Below, piece after piece: positions 51,201-60,189 of a stretch of 64,000 nucleotides of DNA. This DNA is from Pedobacter sp. MC2016-24 (GTDB taxonomy: Bacteria > Bacteroidota > Bacteroidia > Sphingobacteriales > Sphingobacteriaceae). The position numbers were made by a program, and so were the translations under genes. Location: assembly GCF_015223055.1 (NCBI RefSeq), contig NZ_JADFBX010000016.1, positions 1 to 64,000 on the forward strand, given 5' to 3'. Each line of letters opens with the position of its first letter. Position 1 is the first letter of the stretch. The notes under the pieces are model-generated. The model was not told the DNA's origin, searched no databases, and was given only the letters and a program-made list of their open reading frames with translations.

Positions 51201-53334
51201 GATCAAGCTTTTGCTGCGCATACGTACCGCTTAAAATTAAATTGCGATAGGTGTATTTGTTGTAATAAGCACTGATCACCTGCCCGTTGATTGTGGCAGC
51301 AGCTTTTTTGGCATCCAGGCCTGTACCCTTAACATGAGCTTTCAGGGTAATCCTGCCCAGTTGAGGTGCCATTTGGATCAGGCGGCCTACATTGAAATTG
51401 TTCAGGTTCAGATCTGCAGTATAACTTTCCTTTCCTTTGGGGCCCTTCATATTCGCCAGCAACTTAGCCGAACCCATATCGGTATTGATGTTGAAGCCGG
51501 TGTTGAAATTGGTCATCGATCCTTTAAATTTACCGGTAGCATTGATGCTGTTTGGCAAGGTGATATTTGAGGGTAAACTCTTTTTAGGTATCACCACCAG
51601 CAGGTCGGCCTTGGTTAAAGAGAATTTTTTAATGTTCAGGTCTAAAACGGTTTTCTCTACATCAGGCAGCCCTTTGGCGGTACCACTGATGTCGATATGT
51701 GTCTGCTTCAAGCCATCAACCTGCAGTTTTGGAATCACCAGGTTATTCATGTAGCCATGCGCCAGGGCGCTTACCCTGATCTTTTCATTGCGGTAGTTTG
51801 CCGGTACAGCATCGCTAAAATAACCGGCATCTTTCAAACCAATGGTGGTATTTTTAACCTCTAAAAAGATTTTTACCCTTTCCGGATGTTTGGTCAAATC
51901 TTCCATCGAGGTGTAGTCCAGTTGTGTATTGTTGGCAATACTGGTATTTGGCGTTTTTAACACCAGGTTATTGATCTTGATTTGTTTTTCAGAATAGCGC
52001 ACATCACCTTTCAGCTGGTTCAATACAAAGCCGCTCTTTTCCTGTAACTTTCCGTCTTTGACATTCACTTTGATACCCGCATCGCTGTACGTAAGTTTTT
52101 CTGCCAGTAATGCCAGTCCGTTAATGTTCAGGTGGTTAAAGTCCATGCCCTTACCTGGTTTTGCGCCCAGATGATCAAATTTAACTTTATTGTCGGCCAG
52201 GCTTAAGCTGTTCACCAGTAAGGAAATGCCTGGTGTTTTAACGGTTGCCGTGTCTGCCTTTGGAGTGGTCTGATTTGCTGCTGCCGGTTTAAAAGCAAAA
52301 TCAATTGCTGATTGATTCAATTTGGCATCGTCCAGCTGGTATTTGTTGTTTTTGACATCCGCAATCAGTTTAGTCAACGAGAATGCTTTCAAATCAACTT
52401 TTGCCCGCATGTCTGATGCAGCGGTCTTAAAATCAACCTTACTGTCGTTGATTTTAGCTGTTTCAACTTTGTAATTGCTATTGGTCAGGTCTACGAAAAG
52501 TTTGGTCAGGGCCAGGCTGTTTAAATCTACATCTGCACTGGTCTTAGACAGGCGGTCGTCAAATCCTATTTTGACATTGTTGAAAGCAAAATCTTCAATT
52601 TCAACCAGCGGTAATTTACCGGATTCAGTTTTCGCGGTATCTATGCTGTTTTGTAAATGTGCCTGAAGCTGCGTCAAAGGTTTTTGCTGCAGGTATTTTA
52701 AGAAAGTGTTTTTTAAGGCCAGTGAGCGGATCACATAATGCTGTTTGTCCAGGTCAAAATCTTTAATATTCGCTTTAAATTCGCCTAAATTCAATTTCAC
52801 ATCGTTACCAGCTACATCATCACGGTATACGATACCGATGTCTTCCAGATCCACTTTTCCGACAGAAAATTTAAGCGTAGAAGTGGTGTCTTTTTGTACC
52901 TTTTCTTCTGGCTTTTTCTGTTCCGACATAAAAGCGTCTACTAAAAAGGAGAAGTTAAATGTCGTATCGGGATTGATGCGGGTGACATTTGCCCTGATTT
53001 TTTGCAGACTGATGCTGTTAATTTCTACTTTATTGTTGAGCAATTTGAATAAACTGATGTCTACTGCCAGTTTTTGCGCATACAAAAGGGTATCTCCTTT
53101 TTTATCTTCGATGTAGAATTTATTGAGGATGATGTCTTTAGGTAAGCCTATTTTGATGCTTTCCAGCCTGACCTCGGTATGCGTTTTGTTTTTTAAATAG
53201 TTTATAGCCTTGTCCTTGACAAAGTTTTGGACTGCCGGAATATTTAAAGACAGCGCGATGAGTACAACCAGCAGGATGACACTGCCCAGTACCCACAGAA
53301 TAATTTTAAGACTTTTGCGTATATATTTATTCAA
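48211..53334 (-). CDS. tamB: TamB, translocation and assembly module / AsmA-like bridge protein
   Basis: A 1707-residue protein with one N-terminal membrane helix (about 9-30, IILWVLGSVILLVVLIALSL) and a very long periplasmic beta-rich part made of repeated AsmA/DUF490-type strands. The C-terminal 400 residues are the TamB/DUF490 domain (PFQVYLMMTGELLKPIIKFK and VFALLVLQRFIADNPFESL). TamB spans the periplasm and, with an Omp85 partner, carries lipids or helps insert outer membrane proteins. It is the first gene of the operon with tamL and yihY and is divergent from cdd. Length is above the 1260 residues of E. coli TamB, as usual for Bacteroidota. Confidence 0.9.
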   Translation of the reverse strand: MNKYIRKSLKIILWVLGSVILLVVLIALSLNIPAVQNFVKDKAINYLKNKTHTEVRLESIKIGLPKDIILNKFYIEDKKGDTLLYAQKLAVDISLFKLLNNKVEINSISLQKIRANVTRINPDTTFNFSFLVDAFMSEQKKPEEKVQKDTTSTLKFSVGKVDLEDIGIVYRDDVAGNDVKLNLGEFKANIKDFDLDKQHYVIRSLALKNTFLKYLQQKPLTQLQAHLQNSIDTAKTESGKLPLVEIEDFAFNNVKIGFDDRLSKTSADVDLNSLALTKLFVDLTNSNYKVETAKINDSKVDFKTAASDMRAKVDLKAFSLTKLIADVKNNKYQLDDAKLNQSAIDFAFKPAAANQTTPKADTATVKTPGISLLVNSLSLADNKVKFDHLGAKPGKGMDFNHLNINGLALLAEKLTYSDAGIKVNVKDGKLQEKSGFVLNQLKGDVRYSEKQIKINNLVLKTPNTSIANNTQLDYTSMEDLTKHPERVKIFLEVKNTTIGLKDAGYFSDAVPANYRNEKIRVSALAHGYMNNLVIPKLQVDGLKQTHIDISGTAKGLPDVEKTVLDLNIKKFSLTKADLLVVIPKKSLPSNITLPNSINATGKFKGSMTNFNTGFNINTDMGSAKLLANMKGPKGKESYTADLNLNNFNVGRLIQMAPQLGRITLKAHVKGTGLDAKKAAATINGQVISAYYNKYTYRNLILSGTYAQQKLDLKSNMADSNANFNLTLHADISGKYPAVRANADLKQIDLQKLNFSATEFKIAGLIKADIKTADPDYLNGDININGLQVVKEGQRFNVDTIMVHSEATADHNMLTLRSEFLRAKIDGKYQLTHLASAMINQINKYYQFGTVTKIPDQRFRFFVNFYNPKILKNFVPELSNFAPSRMFGLLDTQKDSLVMNAVFPQVTYGSYRVDSTRLNINNNDQKLNYKLTIKSLQSPSLAFFNNEISGAAVNNDLGLNIYLRDSKRKDKYVLGGIFKSINKDFRFSFDPQKLFLNYEKWVVSPDNYLQFGASGILANQFNLSNGGQLLSINSETQTPNAPLEVKFKDFRIETLTRFAEADTALAGGSINGTVQVKDLAASPKFEANLTVDQLRYQKDMLGTLRIAVNNNTANAFETNIALSGVHELRASGFYYTAPQSALDMTLNIDKIDLKAVESLSMGQIRKGTGTVSGALSVKGSLDAPKVLGDLKFNQAGFNVAYVNSFFRMPNETISFTDTGINFNSFTILDSLNQKAVITGGILTKTYRDFKFNMDIRTNNFRALNSTSEDNEMIYGTVYLTSDIRVRGDLNQPDVNMNIKIEDKTKFFFAMPADDPTIIDQEGIVQFVDFNAPPFNGKKALSVSDSVSKAPIKGINLSATIVIDPGAELNVVVDPQNGDNLNIKGDANLTATMDPSGKTSLTGRYNVSSGSYNLSVGPVKREFKLQQGSNIVWTGEPTSATVDLTAMIEVNTAPIDLTGDIGSATAKNKLPFQVYLMMTGELLKPIIKFKIDLPENNRGAEGGLVYGKLQQINSDEGQVNKQVFALLVLQRFIADNPFESLAGSGNGLVTNFARSSVSNLLTEQLNKLASDLIKGVDINFGINSSEDYSENGFQNKSQLEVGLSKKLLSDRLIVTVGSSFGLEGQTAGQNSTNIAGNINIEYLLSKDGKYRLRAYRRNQNEGVIEGQIIETGVGFALVVDYNKFREVFRNFSKKRRLRQEQKPKDEQTN

Positions 53335-53486
53335 TTGACCTATATTGAAAGTTTATGTATTGTCTGTTATCAACCAAAACCATGCCATTGGGGTGATTAA
53401 TCGGCTTTATTATATTACAATCTATTGAATTAATTGTTTAAAACAATGAACAAAAAAATGTGGTTTGTTCAGTTATATAAAAATAA

Positions 53487-53981
53487 ATGAATATGAGTTA
53501 CCGGAATTTAAACATCAGTTATGAAGTTTTTGATAACATTAAAGCCTTGAACGGAGCAGACCATGCACTGTGTTTAAAGGCAGAAGAAGCGCTGTTAAAT
53601 TCCTATTCGCCGTATTCGCGCTTTAAGGTGGGCACAGCGATCCGTTTAAAAGACCAGCGGGTGCTATTGGGCAGTAACCAGGAAAATGTAGCTTATCCTT
53701 CGGGTTTGTGTGCAGAAAGGGTCGCTTTATTTGCAATCGGCGCTGCCGATCCAAATGCGGTGATAGAAAGTATGGCAATTACCGCAAAAACTGATAACTT
53801 TGTCATCGAAAAACCGGTGACATCCTGCGGGGCCTGTTTGCAGGTCATGGCAGAATTTGAACAAAAGCAAAAACAGGAAATAGAAGTCCTTTTTTATTGC
53901 ATCGGTGGTGAAATTATCAAAGTTAAGGGGATTAAGAACCTATTACCTTTTGTGTTTGTAGAAGCACGTCTGGAAGGCTAG
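53487..53981 (+). CDS. cdd: Cytidine deaminase
   Basis: A 164-residue tetrameric-type cytidine deaminase. It has NSYSPYSRFKVGTAIRLK, the zinc-binding CAERVAL (Cys-Ala-Glu) and SCGACLQVM motifs in the expected places, and the NVAYPSGLCAER substrate loop. It converts cytidine or deoxycytidine to uridine in pyrimidine salvage. Two ATGs (53487, 53493) are possible; the first is used. Single gene between divergent tamB and downstream parC. Cytoplasmic. Confidence 0.93.
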   Translation: MNMSYRNLNISYEVFDNIKALNGADHALCLKAEEALLNSYSPYSRFKVGTAIRLKDQRVLLGSNQENVAYPSGLCAERVALFAIGAADPNAVIESMAITAKTDNFVIEKPVTSCGACLQVMAEFEQKQKQEIEVLFYCIGGEIIKVKGIKNLLPFVFVEARLEG

Positions 53982-54050
53982 GAATGTTCAAAATTCAAGC
54001 TTAATATTTCAACCTCAACTCTTATATTTACAGCATACAATCCTTTTTTG

Positions 54051-57000
54051 ATGAGCGAAGAAATAGAAAAAAACGTAAACGATGAAAACAAACATACCGT
54101 AATTCCAATCAACGGACTTTACGAAAACTGGTTCCTCGATTATGCTTCTTACGTCATTCTTGATCGGGCGGTACCTCACATCAATGATGGGTTAAAGCCT
54201 GTTCAACGACGAATCATGCATTCTTTGAAAGAGATGGATGACGGGCGTTTCAATAAAGCGGCCAACGTAATCGGGAATACCATGAAATATCACCCCCATG
54301 GGGATGCTTCCATTGGTGATGCGATGGTGCAGATCGGGCAAAAGGATTTACTGATCGATTGCCAGGGTAACTGGGGTGATCCCGTAACTGGCGACAGTGC
54401 TGCGGCACCGCGTTATATCGAAGCCCGCTTGTCAAAATTTGCCAACGAGGTGGTTTTCAATGCAGATACCACGATTTGGCAATTGAGTTATGACGGCCGT
54501 AACAATGAGCCGCTTACTTTACCGGTTAAATTTCCATTGTTGCTGGCACAGGGTGCTGAAGGTATTGCTGTAGGCTTGGCAACCAAGGTGATGCCCCATA
54601 ACTTTGTGGAACTGATTGATGCTTCTATTGAAGTTTTACAAGGGCAACGTCCCAATATTTTACCCGATTTCTTTACCGGCGGTATGGCTGATTTTTCGGC
54701 TTATAATGAAGGTATGCGTGGCGGAAAAGTGCGGGTCCGGGCTAAAATCACAGAAAAAGATAAAAAAACACTGGTCATCACCGAAATTCCCTTCAGTACA
54801 ACTACAGGGTCGGTCATCGATAGCATCTTGTCTGCCAACGATAAGGGCAAGATCAAAATCAAGAAAATTGAAGACAATACTGCAGCAAATGTAGAAATCG
54901 TTGTGCAGCTGGCACCGGGCATTTCGCCCGATGTAACCATTGATGCGCTTTATGCTTTCACCTCCTGCGAGGTATCCATCTCTCCGAATACCTGCATCAT
55001 TAAGGACGACAAACCTCAGTTTCTGAGTGTGAACGACATCCTGATTGAAAACACGAAAAATACCAAGGCCCTGTTAAAAAAGGAGCTCGAAATCAGGTTG
55101 CATGAACTTCAGGAAAAGATCTTCTTCAGCTCATTGCTCAAGATCTTCATTCAGGAAGGGATGTACAAAAATGCAGAATATGAAAACTCCGGCAATTTTG
55201 ATACGGTAGTAGAGGTATTGAACCTGTTGTTTGAACCTTTTAAAGCCCAGCTGTACCGCGAAATCTTACCTGAAGATTTTAAAAAGCTGATCGATAAACC
55301 CATGAGTAGCATTACCCGCTTTGATGTTAAAAAAGCGGATGAGCAGATGAATTCATTGGCCGAAGACATTAAAGTGGTTAAAAACCATTTAAGGCACCTG
55401 ACCGATTACGCCATTGCCTGGTACCAGAAATTGAAAGATAAGTATGGCAAAGGCAGGGAGCGTAAAACTGAAATCCGTTTGTTTGATCGGGTTGAGGCTT
55501 CTAAAGTGGCCCTGGCCAATGTGAAATTGTATCTGAACCGTGAAGATGGTTTTATTGGTACCGGCCTTAAAAAAGACGAATTTGTGGCCGATTGTTCGGA
55601 CATCGACGAAGTCATCGTATTCAGAGAGGATGGAAAGTGTATCATCACCAAAGTAGCCGATAAAACCTTTGTCGGTAAAGGGATCTTGCATGCGCAGGTG
55701 TTTAAAAAAGGCGACGAGCGTACCATTTACAACATGATCTATAAAGATGGTGCCAGTGGCGTCTCTTACATCAAACGCTTTGCTGTAGTGGGGGTAACCC
55801 GCGATAAGGAGTACGACCTGACCAAGGGTAGTAAGGGTTCTAAAGTCCTGTATTTTACAGCCAATCCAAACGGAGAGGGAGAAGTGGTAACGGTACAGCT
55901 AAAACCACATACCAAATTAAAGAAATTACAATTCGATCTGGATTATGCCGATATTGCCATTAAAGGCCGGGGTTCGCAGGGAAATATTGTTTCTAAATAT
56001 CCAATCAAAAAAGTCTTGTTCAAAAGCAAGGGCGTATCCACTTTATCCGGTCTGAAGATCTGGTATGATGAGCTGCTCAGACGCCTGAATGTAGACGGAC
56101 GTGGTAAATACCTGGGCGAATTTGACGGCGACGATAAAATCCTGCAGGTGCATAAAGACGGATGGTATGAACTGAGTACTTTTGAGCTCAGTAACCACTT
56201 TGATGCAGACCTGGTACTGATCCAGAAATTTGATCCGGAAAAACCTTTTGCGGTGGTACAGTATGAGGGTAAAGCTAAAAATTATTTCATCAAGCGATTC
56301 GTATTTGAAGCGATTGGTGTGGGTAAAAAAATGAGCCTGATTAGTGAGGAGGCGGGGTCTAAATTCCACCACCTGACCAGTAATCCTGAAGCTGTGCTGA
56401 AGGTCGATGTCCTGAAAGGAAAAACCCAGATTCCGGAAACCCTGGAGATCCTGCTGTCCGAATTTATCGATGTGAAAGGAATCCGTGCCAATGGAAACCG
56501 CTTGACACAGCATGATGTGCAGCATATCGAAATCTTTAACCATGAAGAGATTGAGCTGGAAGAGCTCAGTAAAGCTGAGGTAAACCCGGATGAAGAGGCT
56601 ACGGTTACTGACGATGCCAACGCTGACGATACCAGCACTGACGATACCAGTACAAACGATGAGGGGAATCAAGACGATGAAGGTCGCGACGATGAAGAGG
56701 GGCCTGCAAACGGAGCCGATGACGATGATGACCCGATCCCGCCTGCTCCCGAAGCTCCGGTAAAAAAGGTTTCGGCGAAATCTGATCCGGAAGTCGTAAA
56801 GGAAACTGCTCCGGAAGAACCAGTTGTGGAAAAACTGTTGGTAAAAGAAGAAATCAATAATCCTGATGTGGATAACCCTGTGGAGAAACCGAAAAAGTCC
56901 GCTTCGAAAAAGCCTTTTCATGTACCTGTTAAAGAGGTAGTTAAACCTGCTGTGCCAGATGTGGAGAAACCTAAAGAAACAGCGGCATCTGCAACAGAAA

Positions 57001-57113
57001 CTAAGGAAGACAATGCTCCTGAAACTTCATCAGAAAAGGAAAAGCCTAAAAAGGCCTGGAATACCAAGGTTCCCTTAGAGATTACCAATCCCGACCAGCT
57101 GGATTTATTTTAA
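54051..57113 (+). CDS. parC: DNA topoisomerase IV subunit A with long acidic tail
   Basis: A 1020-residue type IIA topoisomerase cleavage subunit. Catalytic Tyr122 lies in AAPRYIEARLSKFA; the winged-helix, tower and coiled-coil segments fill residues up to about 480 and the six-bladed beta-pinwheel domain follows to about 830. Residues about 845-1015 are a disordered tail rich in Asp, Glu, Pro and Lys (for example NGADDDDDPIPPAPEAP). The last ten residues are ITNPDQLDLF, and QLDLF fits the bacterial beta-clamp-binding consensus QL(S/D)LF. The start is ATG 54051. With ParE it separates daughter chromosomes. A strong terminator is at 57150-57190. Confidence 0.93.
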   Translation: MSEEIEKNVNDENKHTVIPINGLYENWFLDYASYVILDRAVPHINDGLKPVQRRIMHSLKEMDDGRFNKAANVIGNTMKYHPHGDASIGDAMVQIGQKDLLIDCQGNWGDPVTGDSAAAPRYIEARLSKFANEVVFNADTTIWQLSYDGRNNEPLTLPVKFPLLLAQGAEGIAVGLATKVMPHNFVELIDASIEVLQGQRPNILPDFFTGGMADFSAYNEGMRGGKVRVRAKITEKDKKTLVITEIPFSTTTGSVIDSILSANDKGKIKIKKIEDNTAANVEIVVQLAPGISPDVTIDALYAFTSCEVSISPNTCIIKDDKPQFLSVNDILIENTKNTKALLKKELEIRLHELQEKIFFSSLLKIFIQEGMYKNAEYENSGNFDTVVEVLNLLFEPFKAQLYREILPEDFKKLIDKPMSSITRFDVKKADEQMNSLAEDIKVVKNHLRHLTDYAIAWYQKLKDKYGKGRERKTEIRLFDRVEASKVALANVKLYLNREDGFIGTGLKKDEFVADCSDIDEVIVFREDGKCIITKVADKTFVGKGILHAQVFKKGDERTIYNMIYKDGASGVSYIKRFAVVGVTRDKEYDLTKGSKGSKVLYFTANPNGEGEVVTVQLKPHTKLKKLQFDLDYADIAIKGRGSQGNIVSKYPIKKVLFKSKGVSTLSGLKIWYDELLRRLNVDGRGKYLGEFDGDDKILQVHKDGWYELSTFELSNHFDADLVLIQKFDPEKPFAVVQYEGKAKNYFIKRFVFEAIGVGKKMSLISEEAGSKFHHLTSNPEAVLKVDVLKGKTQIPETLEILLSEFIDVKGIRANGNRLTQHDVQHIEIFNHEEIELEELSKAEVNPDEEATVTDDANADDTSTDDTSTNDEGNQDDEGRDDEEGPANGADDDDDPIPPAPEAPVKKVSAKSDPEVVKETAPEEPVVEKLLVKEEINNPDVDNPVEKPKKSASKKPFHVPVKEVVKPAVPDVEKPKETAASATETKEDNAPETSSEKEKPKKAWNTKVPLEITNPDQLDLF

Positions 57114-57149
57114 TACCAGTAGTCTTATACAATAGCAATATAGAATAGC

Positions 57150-57190
57150 AATGGGCCCAAAGTTCAACTTTGGGCCCATTTTTTATTTTT
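57150..57190. terminator. Rho-independent terminator after parC
   Basis: A perfect 14-bp stem (aatgggcccaaagt and its complement), 3-base loop tca and a T-rich run. It overlaps the last codons of the convergent peptidase gene. Confidence 0.85.
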
Positions 57191-59510
57191 GTCGTGATTG
57201 CTGCATCGGGTTCGCTCCATTTGAACTCCCTCTGGGTAGCTGTTGTTGTTTAAACAATTCAAACCTGGACGTTTGCGCTTTTCTTGGCCAGGAATTGTTG
57301 GCCTCGTCAATGTCCGCAGTTTCCCGATAAGGATCCAATTGTACGGAAACAACGGCTTTGTCTTTGGCAAATACTTTAGTCACCTGATTTTCGTTTTTGC
57401 GCCAGATATAAGCCGGTATGCGCTCTATTTCTTTTGTGCCATCGGTAAATGTCCATTCCAGGATAATTGGCATCACCAGCCCACCTTCATTGCTGAATGA
57501 AAGCTCGTAGAAATGCTTCTTGCTTTCATACAATTTGCGTTCAGCCTCAGATAGTGCGTTGTAATAATGCTGAAAATCCTGATCTGCGGTTTTACTCACC
57601 TCAAAACGCTTAAACTTATTGTAGAAATCCAGTAAACTGGTGTCTTGCTCCACTGCAAACTTCAAGCCTTCTTTGCGGTTGCGTTCGCGGCCAATGTTAT
57701 ACAGGTCCTTGTCGTAGCTTTTTTGTAAAGTTTCATTTTCTACGGCCGGATTCATGCTGTTCATCCGGTAATACTTGACATCGTTTAAGGCAATGTCAAC
57801 CGGTTCTGTGCCAAAAAACCAACCTCTCCAAAACCAGTCCAGGTCTACTGCCGAAGCATCTTCCATCGTTCTGAAGAAGTCCGCAGGCGTAGGATGTTTA
57901 AATGCCCATCTTCTCGCATATTCCTTAAATGCATAATCGAACAGTTCCCGGCCCATCACGGTTTCGCGTAATATATTTAATGCTGTGGCGGGCTTGGCAT
58001 AAGCATTGGGGCCAAAATTGATGATGTTCTCCGAATTGGTCATGATGGGCTCCAATTGATCTTTGGGCATTTTCATGTAATCGGTTATTTTGTGCGCCGG
58101 ACCGCGTTGGGATGGGTAATTGTTATCCCAGGCCTGTTCGGTGAGGTATTGGCAAAAGGTGTTCAGGCCTTCGTCCATCCAGGACCACTGCCTTTCATCA
58201 GAATTCACAATCATCGGAAAGAAATTATGACCCACTTCGTGGATGATCACACTGATCATTCCGTATTTAATGGCCTCGGTATACGTTCCATCTTTTTCTG
58301 CACGCCCGTAATTGAAGCAGATCATCGGGTATTCCATTCCATTTGCCGCTTCTACAGAAATGGCGACAGGATATGGGTAGGGGATGGTATGTTTGGAGTA
58401 CGTCTGCAGGGTATGTGCCACAACCTTGGTTGAATATTTATGATAAAGTGGGTAAGCTTCCGGACCATAGTAAGACATGGCCATGATCTTTTTTCCGTTG
58501 ATATACGTTCCCATGGCATCCCAAACCAATCTTCTTGAGGAGATCCAGGCAAAATCGCGAACGTTTTCAGCAACATAAGTCCAGGTCTTTTTTGCAGTAG
58601 ATTTTTGCTGCATGGCTGCCTTTGCCGCTTTAAGATCCACAATTTCAACCGGGCTTTTTGCCGTTTGTGCCGCATTCCAGCGCTTTAAATTGCCGGCACC
58701 TAGTACCTGTGCATAATTCTGACACTCGCCGGTTGCACCCACCACATGGTCTGCCGGAACAGTCATGTTTACCTTATAATTGCCAAAAGCCAGGGCAAAT
58801 TCGCCCCTTCCTTCAAACTGCTTATTTTGCCATCCCTGGAAGTCGGAATAAACCGCCATTCTAGGAAACCATTGGGTAATGGTAAACAGGTAGTTGTCAT
58901 CTTCCGGAAAGTACTCGTATCCACCCCGGCCACCGTCAACCATCCGGTTTGCGATTTTATAATTCCAGGTAATTTTGAGTACATATTTTTGCTTCGGCAA
59001 TAAGGTTTGCGGCAAATCTATGCGCATCATCGTATTGTTGATGGTATAGGGCAGGGCTGTGCCCTTTTCATCGGTTACCTTAAGTATTTTTACACCCAGC
59101 TCATTTGGCAGATTCATGATGTCGGACAAAGCCTTGTAGTTCATCTGATCTGTTATTTTACTGCCCTCGGTGAGCTTATTGTCACTTGTTGATTTGTGCT
59201 GGTTTTCATCCAGTTGAACCCATAAATAGCTGAGCGGATCGGGAGAGTTGTTGTGGTAAGTGATGGTTTCAGCACCATTCAATTGCAGGTTCTTTTCGTC
59301 CAGTTCTGCATTGATCAGGTAGTCTGCGCGTTGCTGCCAGTAAGCCGGCCCGGGCGCTCCAGACGCTGAGCGGTAGCTGTTGGGATCAGTTAAGATCGTT
59401 CCCAGTTGTTCAAACTTATTTCCGTGGTTGGAGCCCGGGTTGTTTGGATATTGACCGAACGCGGAGATACTGAAAATCAGCGTAAGGACAAAAAGTAGGG
59501 TTTTCTTCAT
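57183..59510 (-). CDS. M1-family aminopeptidase-like metallopeptidase
   Basis: A 775-residue exported peptidase: signal peptide MKKTLLFVLTLIFSISAFGQ, an M1 N-terminal beta domain, and the zinc motif VIIHEVGHNFFP with WSWMDEGLNTF carrying the third ligand Glu 19 residues later. The GxMEN motif of typical M1 enzymes is replaced by NGMEYPM. It likely trims peptides in the periplasm. I use the ATG at 59510, which begins the signal peptide, not the longer reading from 59585 that overlaps the HupE gene. The HupE/UreJ-like and DUF6702 genes are adjacent, a frequent neighbourhood in Bacteroidota. Confidence 0.88.
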   Translation of the reverse strand: MKKTLLFVLTLIFSISAFGQYPNNPGSNHGNKFEQLGTILTDPNSYRSASGAPGPAYWQQRADYLINAELDEKNLQLNGAETITYHNNSPDPLSYLWVQLDENQHKSTSDNKLTEGSKITDQMNYKALSDIMNLPNELGVKILKVTDEKGTALPYTINNTMMRIDLPQTLLPKQKYVLKITWNYKIANRMVDGGRGGYEYFPEDDNYLFTITQWFPRMAVYSDFQGWQNKQFEGRGEFALAFGNYKVNMTVPADHVVGATGECQNYAQVLGAGNLKRWNAAQTAKSPVEIVDLKAAKAAMQQKSTAKKTWTYVAENVRDFAWISSRRLVWDAMGTYINGKKIMAMSYYGPEAYPLYHKYSTKVVAHTLQTYSKHTIPYPYPVAISVEAANGMEYPMICFNYGRAEKDGTYTEAIKYGMISVIIHEVGHNFFPMIVNSDERQWSWMDEGLNTFCQYLTEQAWDNNYPSQRGPAHKITDYMKMPKDQLEPIMTNSENIINFGPNAYAKPATALNILRETVMGRELFDYAFKEYARRWAFKHPTPADFFRTMEDASAVDLDWFWRGWFFGTEPVDIALNDVKYYRMNSMNPAVENETLQKSYDKDLYNIGRERNRKEGLKFAVEQDTSLLDFYNKFKRFEVSKTADQDFQHYYNALSEAERKLYESKKHFYELSFSNEGGLVMPIILEWTFTDGTKEIERIPAYIWRKNENQVTKVFAKDKAVVSVQLDPYRETADIDEANNSWPRKAQTSRFELFKQQQLPRGSSNGANPMQQSRQK

Positions 59511-59535
59511 TTGGATTGGCTGTTTGGTTATGCTT

Positions 59536-60120
59536 TTAAAATAGCGCAGCAAATCGTTCTGCAGCCATGATAAAGGATATCCCAAATATAGCTGATGAAA
59601 GAAAGAAATTCCAGTCCCATCGCTTTATTTTTACAAAGTGGATCAGGACGAATGACAGGAGCAGTGTTGCCAGGACAATGATCAGCTGGCCAAATTCCAG
59701 TCCCAGGTTAAAGGACAGCAATTCCACCGCAATGCTTTTACTTTTCCCAAGCAGGCTTTTGAGGTAATTGGAAAAGCCCAGGCCATGGATCAATCCGAAA
59801 AATACCGCCATAAGGTATTTGAAACGCATGTTTTTAGGTTTCATTCGCTTACTGAGGATGTTACTTAAGGTGGTGATGAGAATGGTCATGGGAATTAGAA
59901 ATTCGATCCAGGCCGTGTTTACAGTGAGCAGGTTAAACACACTTAAAGCCAGGGTGATGCTGTGGCCAATTGTAAATGCAGTAACCAGGACCAGCATTTT
60001 TTTCCATTCGGTAAGGGTATACATGCTGCAAAGTGCCATGACAAATAGAATGTGATCGTAACCTTGCCAATCTAAAATGTGCTGCCAGCCCAGTTCAAAA
60101 TAAAGCGGAAAATCTTGCAT
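59536..60120 (-). CDS. HupE/UreJ-like membrane protein
   Basis: A 194-residue inner membrane protein with six to seven membrane segments and the HupE/UreJ pattern: WQHILDWQGYDHILFVMALC, TAFTIGHSITLALS and FFGLIHGLGFSNY, with conserved His residues that may bind metal. HupE and UreJ carry nickel, but the role of this widespread Bacteroidota form is unproven. It lies 25 bp before the M1 peptidase gene and is divergent from the DUF6702 gene. Confidence 0.82.
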   Translation of the reverse strand: MQDFPLYFELGWQHILDWQGYDHILFVMALCSMYTLTEWKKMLVLVTAFTIGHSITLALSVFNLLTVNTAWIEFLIPMTILITTLSNILSKRMKPKNMRFKYLMAVFFGLIHGLGFSNYLKSLLGKSKSIAVELLSFNLGLEFGQLIIVLATLLLSFVLIHFVKIKRWDWNFFLSSAIFGISFIMAAERFAALF

Positions 60121-60146
60121 TTCGTTTTAAACTTGTAATTATTGGT

Positions 60147-60154
60147 TAAATTTG
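60147..60154 (+). promoter_or_regulatory. -7 element before the DUF6702 gene
   Basis: TAAATTTG fits TAnnTTTG, with a predicted start about 30 bases before the ATG at 60190. The -33 region is weak. Confidence 0.4.
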
Positions 60155-60189
60155 CAGCAATATCTTGATTTACCTTAAGAAAACCAATT

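Noticed and set aside
53433-53469. Short inverted repeats before cdd (attgttt/aaacaat and gaacaaa/tttgttc)
   Set aside because: Seven-base arms in very AT-rich DNA are expected by chance; nothing links them to a regulator.
56043-56921. 292-codon minus-strand frame opposite parC
   Set aside because: It mirrors the acidic, low-complexity tail of parC; composition is odd (Phe, Ile, Arg-rich) and no start signal is seen.
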